Origin: Nocardia takedensis NBRC 100417
Lineage (GTDB): Bacteria > Actinomycetota > Actinomycetes > Mycobacteriales > Mycobacteriaceae
Assembly: GCF_000308695.1 (NCBI RefSeq)
Contig: NZ_BAGG01000255.1
Coordinates: 1-51,225, forward strand
Reading direction: 5' to 3'
DNA: 51,225 bases
Positions 25,508 through 34,600 of the stretch are shown here, piece by piece (within the stretch, counting starts at the first letter, position 1; each line of letters opens with the position of its first letter). Made by a program: the position numbers and the translations under genes. The notes beneath the pieces are model-generated. The model worked only from the letters and a program-made list of their open reading frames with translations, made no database searches and was not told where the DNA came from.

Positions 25508-27139
25508 ATGACCGCTACGTTGACAGCACCCACCGATACCGACATCGACTCTCCCGCCGCAGTTCTCGACACCGACTCCACCGCCACGGGCGACTCGCCG
25601 TTCCTCGCCGCGCTCGGCGAGATCGAATACCTGCTCGCGACCGACCCCGACACCGCGCGCGAACGCTTCGCCGCGATCCTGCCCCTGGCCAGCGAGGCCG
25701 AGCGCGGATTCCTCGACCGCGTCGCCGCGGTGATGGAACGCTCCCCGTGGAAGGTCGCCGCCCGCCAGATCGGGTGGATGGCCAAGAGCCGCCCCGAACT
25801 GCGCGCGCTGATCCTCGACGCCACCGCCGACGGCGATCCCGGCCTGTACCGCCCCGAGATCCCCCGCGAACCCGACACCTCGATCGAGGCCGCCGAATGG
25901 GTGCGCCGCTCCATCCGCGACCGTCGCGACGACCGCGACCGGCTCACCGCCCGCCCCAGCGCCGCCACCGACACCGCGCGCCTGCGCCCCGAGGCGATCG
26001 CCGCGCGCCGAACCCTGATCCCTGCCCCCGAGGTCGGGAAGGTGAGCCTGCGGCATCGTCGCCGCGACCTCGCGGTGCAACGTCGACGCGAGGACCTGTG
26101 GGCCGGATACGCGCGCACCCGCCTCTACGGCATCGACACCGCAGTCGACGACGATGACGACCGCACCCCGCCGGTGCCCGACCCGAGCAAGCCCGCGCAC
26201 CTGATCTGGGCGCACGTGCAGGCCGAGTTGTGGGACCGCTCCTACTTCCTGCACGTCGCCGGCTGCTACACCGAGGCCGACCGCTACCTGCTCGCACCCG
26301 AGACCCCCGAACGCCGGATCAGCACCAGCGCCCGCCACGACGGACTCGACGACGCCGCGACCGAGTTCCTGCGCGAACGCGACACCGACACCCGCCCGCA
26401 GCGCGAGCGGCGCGCGCCACGCACACCCCGCCGCTTCCCGCGCCGACTCACCACCGCCGACCAGATGCGGTTCGCCGCGCGACGCACCGGCATCCCGATC
26501 CCCAGCGACCGCGACATCTACCTGCCCTACAGCGAACTCGACGTCCCCGAGCCGACCTGGCAGGGCTCGGGATTGGACTACGACCTCGCCGCGATGGTTC
26601 CCTACCTCGGCTGGCCGTGCGTGGGCTGCTGGATCGACCGACCCGCCACCGACCGCCGCCCCCGCCACACCCGCGACGGACACACCGTCAGCGACGACGG
26701 GCTCTGCGACGTCTGCCGCGCCGACGGCCACCCCGGCATCCCTCCCGTCCCCGCCATTCCCGCCGTCGTGGTGACCAACGCCTACCGCACTTACGCCTAC
26801 GTCGAGTCGCGCTGCGCGCACATCGCCGCGACCCATCCCGACCAGGCGCGGGCGTTGCTGGACCGCGTCCGCACCGCCGCGGCGTGCACCGGACCGACCT
26901 GGCGGCTGATCACCCGCTGGATGGCCATGAACCTCGGCCAGCCCGAACGCACACCCCGACCCGCGACCGCGCGACGGCCGCGCCGGGGCGGGTCCGCCCT
27001 CGGCGCCGGCCAGCGCATCGGGCGCTGCGACGCCTGCGCCCGAAACGGGGTAGTCCACGCCGACAACTACTGCACCGACTGCCGTCTCGCACTCGGACTC
27101 GTCCCCGCCCGCCGCACCGGCAGCGCCGCGGTGGCCTGA
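25508..27139 (+). CDS. 543-aa protein with two four-cysteine modules
   Basis: Unrecognised as a whole. The N-terminal 120 residues are acidic and helical (SPFLAALGEIEYLLATDPDT; FLDRVAAVMERSPWKVAARQ). A basic middle follows (LRHRRRDLAVQRRREDLWAG). Then comes a four-cysteine module: CVGC at 371-374, CDVC at 400-403, with SDDGLCDVCRADGHPGIP. The same module occurs in the relaxase tail (C1675-C1703). A second zinc ribbon closes the protein: CDAC (507-510) and CTDC (522-525). It may work with the relaxase or its DNA; no enzymatic motif is seen. The start ATG at 25508 has only CGACG before it, so initiation may be weak or coupled. Confidence 0.6.
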   Translation: MTATLTAPTDTDIDSPAAVLDTDSTATGDSPFLAALGEIEYLLATDPDTARERFAAILPLASEAERGFLDRVAAVMERSPWKVAARQIGWMAKSRPELRALILDATADGDPGLYRPEIPREPDTSIEAAEWVRRSIRDRRDDRDRLTARPSAATDTARLRPEAIAARRTLIPAPEVGKVSLRHRRRDLAVQRRREDLWAGYARTRLYGIDTAVDDDDDRTPPVPDPSKPAHLIWAHVQAELWDRSYFLHVAGCYTEADRYLLAPETPERRISTSARHDGLDDAATEFLRERDTDTRPQRERRAPRTPRRFPRRLTTADQMRFAARRTGIPIPSDRDIYLPYSELDVPEPTWQGSGLDYDLAAMVPYLGWPCVGCWIDRPATDRRPRHTRDGHTVSDDGLCDVCRADGHPGIPPVPAIPAVVVTNAYRTYAYVESRCAHIAATHPDQARALLDRVRTAAACTGPTWRLITRWMAMNLGQPERTPRPATARRPRRGGSALGAGQRIGRCDACARNGVVHADNYCTDCRLALGLVPARRTGSAAVA

Positions 27140-27167
27140 CCCTCTCGCCCCGCTCCACCCCTGTTCG

Positions 27168-27203
27168 CCGGTCCGCCGCGGTGTCGCTCCCGCGGCGGAC
27201 CGG
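27168..27203 (+). promoter_or_regulatory. 14-bp perfect hairpin between genes
   Basis: CCGGTCCGCCGCGG (27168-27181) pairs with CCGCGGCGGACCGG (27190-27203) around an eight-base loop. It lies 29 bases after one gene and 34 before the next start, like the leader hairpins at 10341 and 12301. No U-tract. Confidence 0.55.
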
Positions 27204-27237
27204 ACCCCAACGCCCACCGACCCTCAGGAGCGCGAAC

Positions 27238-27660
27238 GTGCGACACCGAATCATCCGCCCTCTCGCCCTGGCACTGCGGCGGATCCTGCTCCGCCGCTTT
27301 CCTCCGTATGTCGATGTCCGGGTGTACCTCAACGCCGACCCCGGAGCCATGCTGCGCGGGTACCGCACCGGTGCACCGCTGACACTGGCCTACCACTGCC
27401 GCCTGCTGATCGACCCCGACGACGGCGCGGACGCCATCGAACTCCTCGACCGGGTCTACGCCGCCTTCAACGGTCACCCCGACACCGACCTCGACAACGC
27501 CCACACCCGCGCCTGGTACTCCCAGGGCCACCGCTCGCTCTCGGTCGGCGACGTCATCGTCCTCGACGACGACCTCGTCTACGCCCGCTCCACCTTCGGC
27601 TGGCTGTCCCTTCCCCCGAGCTCCGCGCCCCGCCGACCGCCGACCAGCTCCAGCCTCTGA
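27238..27660 (+). CDS. hypothetical protein, 140 aa
   Basis: A GTG start after CAGGAG. A basic N-terminus (RHRIIRPLALALRRILLRRF) precedes a beta-rich domain: YVDVRVYLNADPGAMLRGYR, LTLAYHCRLLIDPDDGADAI, ELLDRVYAAFNG, ARAWYSQGHRSLSVGDVIVL-like wording and STFGWLSL. The RSLSVGDV motif is shared with small proteins common on actinobacterial elements; function unknown. The basic, hydrophobic first 20 residues could associate with membrane or DNA. Confidence 0.6.
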   Translation: MRHRIIRPLALALRRILLRRFPPYVDVRVYLNADPGAMLRGYRTGAPLTLAYHCRLLIDPDDGADAIELLDRVYAAFNGHPDTDLDNAHTRAWYSQGHRSLSVGDVIVLDDDLVYARSTFGWLSLPPSSAPRRPPTSSSL

Positions 27661-27704
27661 TCCGAACCCGCCCACCCCACAACCTCTGTCCCGCCGCGCC
27701 GACG

Positions 27705-27746
27705 TTATCCCCAAGAACCGCCGGGCCATCCACAGCCTTATCCCCA
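27705..27746. other. DnaA-box-like 9-mers
   Basis: TTATCCCCA occurs at 27705-27713 and 27738-27746, with CATCCACAG between (27727-27735). TTATCCCCA differs by one base from the TTATCCACA consensus. Three such sites within 42 bases in an intergenic spacer suggest a replication-origin element. Confidence 0.45.
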
Positions 27747-27769
27747 ACCCCGCCGCGACAGTCACGCCC

Positions 27770-27790
27770 CGGTTCGCCCGGCGCGAACCG
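27770..27790. repeat. 8-bp inverted repeat
   Basis: CGGTTCGC (27770-27777) and GCGAACCG (27783-27790) are perfect inverted repeats with a five-base spacer. They lie between the DnaA-like sites and the nested repeat at 27818. Confidence 0.5.
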
Positions 27791-27817
27791 ACCCGAGGGG
27801 TAGCACGGTCACCGCGC

Positions 27818-27877
27818 GGAGGTCGAGAGCGCCTGCGGCGTCACTACGTGATGGGCTGACGCCCACCCTCGACCTCC
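27818..27877. other. nested inverted repeats, candidate origin of transfer or replication
   Basis: The outer arms GGAGGTCGAG (27818-27827) and CTCGACCTCC (27868-27877) are perfect over 10 bp. The inner arms GGCGTCA (27837-27843) and TGACGCC (27857-27863) are perfect over 7 bp around a 13-base loop CTACGTGATGGGC. The structure lies in the gap before the DUF4326 gene and about 0.8 kb upstream of the relaxase. An extruded cruciform of this type is expected at oriT or a single-strand origin. Confidence 0.5.
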
Positions 27878-27945
27878 ACACCGCGCCCGTGACGACGACA
27901 CCCCCGATCCGCACCACCCGAACCGGAAAGGGGCCACCCGTCAAC

Positions 27946-28368
27946 ATGACTCACCACCCGCACACCGACCCCGCGCACCTGAACATCACCGACGCGCATC
28001 ACCTGCTCGCCGAAGGACGCGCGCTCGTGGTGTCCATGCGCGCCGCCGCCGGACACGCCCAACTCATCGACTGGGCGCGCCGCCACGATCTGTTCGTCCC
28101 GATCGACCGGACCACAGCGTGGGGCAACCCTTACATCCTCGGCCGCCACGGCAACCGCGAACAAGTCATCCGCCTACACGCCGAACACCTGCCCCGCCGG
28201 CCAAAGCTGCTCGCCCGCCTGCGTCGCGGCGAACTCGCCGGCCGGGTCCTGGGCTGCTGGTGCGCACCCCAGCGCTGCCACGGTCACACCCTCGCGGCGC
28301 TCACTCGTGACCCGGGACTCACCCCGCTCGACGCACTCGCGACCCGACCCGAGCCGGGAAGCACCTGA
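27946..28368 (+). CDS. DUF4326 protein
   Basis: A 140-aa protein. The core VPIDRTTAWGNPYILGRHGN, then QVIRLHAEHLPRRPKLLARL, AGRVLGCWCAPQRCHGHTLA, matches DUF4326 (WGNPF, a helix, rPxL, then GCWCxPxxCHGDxLA). Members are small plasmid and phage proteins with a Cys/His cluster; function unknown. The ATG at 27946 has GGAAAGGGG 12-20 bases upstream. It sits between the candidate origin and the relaxase gene. Confidence 0.8.
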   Translation: MTHHPHTDPAHLNITDAHHLLAEGRALVVSMRAAAGHAQLIDWARRHDLFVPIDRTTAWGNPYILGRHGNREQVIRLHAEHLPRRPKLLARLRRGELAGRVLGCWCAPQRCHGHTLAALTRDPGLTPLDALATRPEPGST

Positions 28369-28387
28369 CCGTCCCTCGGACATCACC

Positions 28388-28422
28388 GAACGGTGGGACA
28401 CCACACGGTGTCCCACCCGTTC
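28388..28422. terminator. strong hairpin before the relaxase
   Basis: GGTGGGACACC (28392-28402, starting within GAACGG) pairs perfectly with GGTGTCCCACC (28407-28417) around ACAC, and GAAC/GTTC extends the stem with one bulge. It could terminate the upstream train or form part of the transfer origin. Confidence 0.55.
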
Positions 28423-28563
28423 TCCACCCGCACCTTCTCTCCACCCTCACCAGTTCTGCCACCGCACCTGTTCCACTTCCCACCCCCTTCTCACCTTCTC
28501 CCCCTCCCACACCCCCTTCCTCCCCCTCATTCCTCCTCCTTCTCTACAGCACACCTCTTGCAT
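28423..28563 (+). other. G-poor pyrimidine tract
   Basis: About 140 bases made almost wholly of C and T with few G, for example CACCCCCTTCTCACCTTCTC (within 28483-28503). In a 70% GC genome with balanced strands this is exceptional. C-rich, G-poor unstructured RNA is the signature of Rho-loading sites; single-strand-prone tracts also occur at transfer origins. The tract reads as open frames simply because it is stop-poor; I do not think it is coding. Confidence 0.6.
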
Positions 28564-28690
28564 TCAGGAATCTGAGCCCAGATAGTTTCACATTCCGGTC
28601 GGGTAACGACCAGGGAAAACGCGAGAGGTGACGAAAAAGAAGGCAATCCACCCCCTCGACTTTTCCTGTTTCCGAGTGCTCGATGGAGTT

Positions 28691-31600
28691 ATGACCGCGA
28701 CTATTCATAAAGTCGCCGCCGGTACCGGATATCAGTACTACCTGCGAAACATCGCCGCGAACGACGCCGACTCGCGCGGCCGTTCGTCGTTGTCGGACTA
28801 TTACTCCGCGCACGGGGAGGCTCCCGGGGTCTGGCACGGCGCCGGCCTGGCCGGTCTCGGCCTGGAAACCGGCACTGAAGTGACCGAGTCGCAGATGCAA
28901 TCCCTGTTCGGGATGGGTCGACACCCGGACGCCGAACTGCTCGAGGACGCCGCCTACGACGCCGCGATCGCGGCCGGGAAGACACCGAGACAGGCCGTCG
29001 ACGCGGCCGAAAAAGCGTCTCGACTGGGTCGCCCTTTTCGCGTCTACGCCCCCGACTCCGAATTTTATAAACGGTGCGCGCACGCCTTCGCCGACCACAA
29101 TACCGAGCGCAGATTACCTGCCGACGCGTCTATCGGGGAGGAGGATCGTGCGCGGATTCGGACGCATATCGCGTTCGATATGTTCACCGACGAGTACGGC
29201 CGTGCACCGATCAATGAGCGGGAGTTGTCGGGGTGGATCGCGAAGAACTCGCGCCCGGCCTCGGTCGCGGTGGCGGGTTTCGACATCACCTTCTCCCCCG
29301 TGAAGTCGGTGTCGGCGTTCTGGGCGGTGGCGCCGTTGTCGGTCGCGCACAAGATCGAGGCCGCCCACCGCGCCGCGGCCGCGGATGCTCTGGGGTGGTT
29401 GGAGGGCCACGGGATCTACACCCGGTTGGGGCGCAACGGGATCCGGCAGGTCGACGTCGAGGGCATCGTGGCGGCCTGCTTTTTTCACAGGGATTCGCGT
29501 GCGGGAGACCCCGACCCGCACACGCACGTGCTGATCGCGAACAGGGTCCGCACCGCGGACGGGCGGTGGCGCACTCTCGACGGGGCGGCGCTGTATCGGG
29601 TCGTGGTCACAGTTTCCGAGATATACAACACCCGACTGGAACACCATCTCGAGGAAACGGTGGGTGTGGAGTTCGGGCAGCGCCCCGGCACCGACCCGTC
29701 CAAGCGGCCCATCCGGGAGATCCTGGGTGTTCCGGTGCGGTTGATCGAGGCGTGGTCGCGGCGCGAAACCGAGATCCGCTCCCGCGTCGGTGAACTCGCC
29801 GCGGACTTCCAGAACACGCACGGTCGCGAACCGACCGCGATCGAACTGCGCCACCTGGCCCAGCAAGCCACCCTGCAAACCCGGCCCGCCAAACACGACC
29901 TACGCTCGTTCGCCGAGCAACGTCGCAGCTGGCGCGAGCAGGCCATCGCGCTGCTCGGAGGCCGTGACGCCGTCGCTGCGATGGTGTCGGCGGCGTTGAA
30001 TCCGATACGCGCACGACGGGTTCGAGTAACCCCGGAATGGGTCGCCGAGACCGCGGACCGGGTGCTCGAGGTGGTCGCCGAGCACCGCTCCACCTGGCGG
30101 GCGGCCAACATCCGCGCCGAAGTCGAACGCCAGATCCGCGGCCAAATCCACGCCCGGGACTGGGACACCGCCACCGAGGCCGTACTGGGGGCGGCGTTGG
30201 ATCCGTCGCGGTCGATCGCGATGGGCGACCCCGACATGACCGCCGAACCCGAACTCGCCACCGTTCCCGAGGCGTTGGCGCGCCGTGATCGCTCCAGCAT
30301 CTACACCCCGGCCGGGTCGCGGATCTACACCTGCACTCGCGTTCTCGCCGCGGAGGAAGCGTTGATCGAGCTGTCGGTCCAGCCCGGGGCCCACCGATTA
30401 CAACCCGAGGTGGTGGGCGCGGCGATCCGCGAGAACGACACCACCCACCCGGACCGACCGTTGAACGCCGGGCAGCGCACCCTGGTCGAAACGTTCGCGA
30501 CTTCGGGGCTGCGGGTGCACACCGCCAACGCCCCGGCCGGCACGGGCAAGACCACCGCCATGGCGGTGCTCACGGCCGCCTGGCACACCAGCGGAGGGAC
30601 GGTGCTCGGGCTCGCGCCCACCGCCAAGGCCGCCGCCGTGCTGGGCGAATCGATCGGTGCGCGCTGCGAAACCGTCGACCAGCTTCTCACGGTCATCGAC
30701 CTGCACACACCCGGCCGAGCCGAGGTTCGCGAAGGCGAGCATCCCCCGCCGTTGCCGCAATGGGTCCTCGATATCGACGCCGACACGCTCGTGATCGTCG
30801 ACGAACACGTCAAGATCGGCACCCTCAAACGCCTGAAACTGCTGCGCTTCCTCGCTGATCGCGGCGCCACGATCCGCTGCCTCGGCGACGACCGCCAGCT
30901 TCCCGCGATCGAGGCCGGTGGCGTCGACGCCGACATGGCCGCCGCGGCCCCCGAGCAGACTCTCACCCTGACCCACGTCGTACGCTTCGCCTCCACCTCG
31001 GAGGCGTCGGCGAGTCTGATGCTGCGCGAGGGCGACCCGGCCGCGCTCGGCTGGTACCTGGACAACGACCGCATCCACGGCGGACACACCGGCGCGACCC
31101 ACGACGACGCCTACACCGCCTGGGCCCACGACCACGCAGCCGGACGCGACGCGATCATGTTGGCCGCCTCCCACGACACCGTCACCGCGCTCAACGAACG
31201 CGCCCGCGCCGACCGACTGCTACGCGAGGGTGGCTTCGACGGCCCGGAAGTGGTGCTCGACGACGGCACCGCAGCCTCGGTCGGTGACACGATCCGCACC
31301 CGACAGAACGCGAAGAAACTGCGTTCAGGTGCCCACGATTGGGTGCGCAACGGCTACGTCTGGACCGTCACCGCTGTCCATTCCGACGGCAGTATCACCG
31401 CCCGACACCACAGTAGAACCGGTGCGAGTGTGCGGTTGCCGGGCGACTACGTCGCGCGGAATGTGCGTCTCGGGTACGCGGCGACGATCGATTCCGCGCA
31501 GGGAATCACCGCCGACACGTGTCATGTCGCGCTCACCGGCGGCGAATCCCGCGAACAGCTCTACGTCGCGATGACCCGCGGCATCCACTCCAACCACGCC

Positions 31601-34600
31601 TACATCCCCTCCGCATTGAGCGGAGACGAAGGCTCCTTCTACACCGAACAAGCCCTTAACCCGCACACCGCCGTGGAAAACATGGTGGCGATCCTGGGCC
31701 GTGACGGCACCCAAAAATCCGCGCACACCCAACTCCGCGACGCCCTCGACCCCCACCGACGCATCGGCCGCGCCCTCGACATCTACCTCGACACCGTAGG
31801 TCTGGCCGCCGAACACGCCCTCGGCGACACCGCGCTGGCCGACCTCGACGCCGCCGCCGAAGAACTGCATCCCGGACTCACCGACAGCCCCGCCTACCCC
31901 ACCCTGCGCCTACACCTGGCCACCCTCGCCGCCACCGGCATCGACCCCGTCACCGCCCTGCGCGACGCGATCAACGAACGCGAACTCTCCACCGCCGCCG
32001 ATCCCGCGGCCGTGCTGGACTGGCGCCTCGACCCCAGCGGCGAACACTCGACCGGGACCGGGCCGCTGCCCTGGACCCCCACCATCCCCACCGGACTCGA
32101 CACCACCAGCACCCAAGCCGACGCGCGCGCCCGCATCCTCACCGACCTCGCCACCCAGATCCGCGAAGACACCACCAGATGGACGCCGCAGACCGCGCCG
32201 GTCTGGGCGCGCCCGCTCCTCGCCGCCGCCCCCGACCTGCTGGCCGATCTGGCGGTGTGGCGGGCGAGTCTGCACGTTCCCGACACCGACCCGCGCCCCA
32301 CCGGAGCACCCCGCTATCCGGTGCGCGAACGCGCCCACCAGGAACACCTCGACACCCGCGTCGAAGCCGCGCTCGGTGATCCCGCCCGCGCGGTCAACCA
32401 GTGGGCCGACACCGTCGCCGGGATCGAGCCCCGCGTCGTGGACGACCCCTACTGGCCGGTGATCGCCGACCGGATCGACCTCGCTGCCCGCGCCGGCATC
32501 GACATCACCACCCGACTACGCGCCGCCGCCGCGCTGCGCCCGCTGCCGGACGAGATGCCCGCCGCCGCGCTCTGGTCCCGCCTGGAACTCGACCCCTCCG
32601 CCCTCGACAGCCACGACCACAACCTGCGCCCGGACTGGATCACCGACCTGCACGACATCCTTGGCCCCGACACCGCCGCCCGGGTCGTCGACGACCCCGC
32701 CTGGCCGCGCGTCGTCGCCGCGGTCGACCGCGCCACCCACACCACCTGGACACCGCGCGAACTGCTCACCACCGCCTACGAACTGCTCACCGCCGCCACA
32801 CCCGAGGACGGCAGCGGCCTACGCCCCGACCAGATCGCCTCCGCCCTCGTGTGGCGCATCGACGCCCTCCTGCACCACACCCCCACCACCAACCCCAACG
32901 AAAACGGACCACCGATGAACGACAACACACCCAGCCCGACACCCTCCGCGTCGACCTCCCGCGAGCATCCCCCCGACCTCGAACCGCCCGACGACCGGAA
33001 TGAACAACCCGCCCCGGACCCGGCCGCCCCCGCGGACGTCTCCGAGTCCGGGTTCGATCCACAGCTCGAGGCCATCGCACAGCTGTATCGCGACGGTCGA
33101 ATCCGGGCGGCGGTCCACCGATTCCGGCAGTTCGAGAACCAGCTCACCGACGAACAACGGTGGGTACTGGGCGCGGTCACCGAGACGCTCTACCGCTACG
33201 CCTACCCCGTCGCCACCGCTCGCCTGCGCGATGCCGGACAACGTTTTCCCCAACATCGGGCGCTCATCGACGCCTGCACCCCGACCACCGATCCCGGTGT
33301 CCACGACGACCGCCCCGACCGCACACCACCGACCCCGGTGTTCGACCGGACACACCGCCACCGAACGCCTCGGGACCACGAGGCCCGCGTCGACCGTGAC
33401 CTCGTCCACGACCCACTGCCCGACCCGCAGGTCCGCGCCCGCCGCCACGAGCAGGACTACCACGACACCCGCGCCGGAACAGACGACCAGCCCTGGGCGC
33501 GTCCCGACGCGCACGAGGTCCGCGGCCTCACCGACGACCCTCGACTATCCCACTCGCACCTACCACCCCACCCCGGCCGTGCGACACCGACGCCTCGCGA
33601 GACGGATCTCGCCGGGCGCAGTTACCGACGGGACGAAGCCCCGGACCCCACCCCCGCCGCGTACTCGCTCGACTACGACAAAGCCGCCACCCGCCGCGTC
33701 CGCGGTCTGGAATGCGTCGCGTGCAGCATCGAACGCCGCCCCCACGACGCGACACCGATACCACCGCGTCACTCCGATGACGGGCTCTGCGGCGAGTGCC
33801 GCGACAACGGCGATCCCGGGATCCCCGACCACGCCCCGACCCGGCACCTGACCGCGCGCGCCGACCATCTCGCGGCCACCAAACCCCTTCCCGCGGTGCA
33901 TGCCATCCTGCGCCGCGACTGGAAAGCCGTCACCGACCTCCACCTCCGTGCCCAGATCGAAGCGTGGATCACCGCCCACCCACTGGTCGTGCCGACCGAC
34001 GAACCCGACCACCAACCACCACTCACCGATCCGCTGTTCGCGCTCACCGACACCGAACTCGCCGACCGCCTCGACGGACTGCACCAGCAGCTCGCCCTCA
34101 CCGACACCTACGCCGCGGCCTACGCCCCGGCCCCCACCGACCAACCCGACAGCACCGACATCGAGGACCTGCGACAGCGGCACCGCGACGCACAAACCAC
34201 GATCCGCGCGGCGGTCGAGGCGCAACAACGGCTCGGTGAAGCGACGCGCGCGCTGCACGCCACCCGGACCGAACTCGCGACCCACCGCCGAAACCTCGAC
34301 ACCACCCCCACCCACAAACGCCACGTCCGCCATGCCCTGCGAACCCGCATCGACGAACTCATCACCCGGCAAGCCGACCTCGAACGCGCACACACCCGCG
34401 CCCGCACCCAGGCCCGCGACACCCACCGCAACGCCGTCAACCACGCCGGAACACCCGAGGCGTGGGACGACATCCTCGACACCACTCCCGACGCCCTCGC
34501 CACCAGCACCACCCGCGCCGCCTCCACCAACGGCGACGTTGCCGAACGGTTCGCCGCCGAAACACGCAGCGACATCGCACGACTCCACGCCGAACAACAA

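Noticed and set aside
28307..28585. Open frame across the pyrimidine tract
   Set aside because: Low-complexity Pro/Ser/Leu sequence caused by a lack of stops in C/T-rich DNA, with no ribosome site or family.
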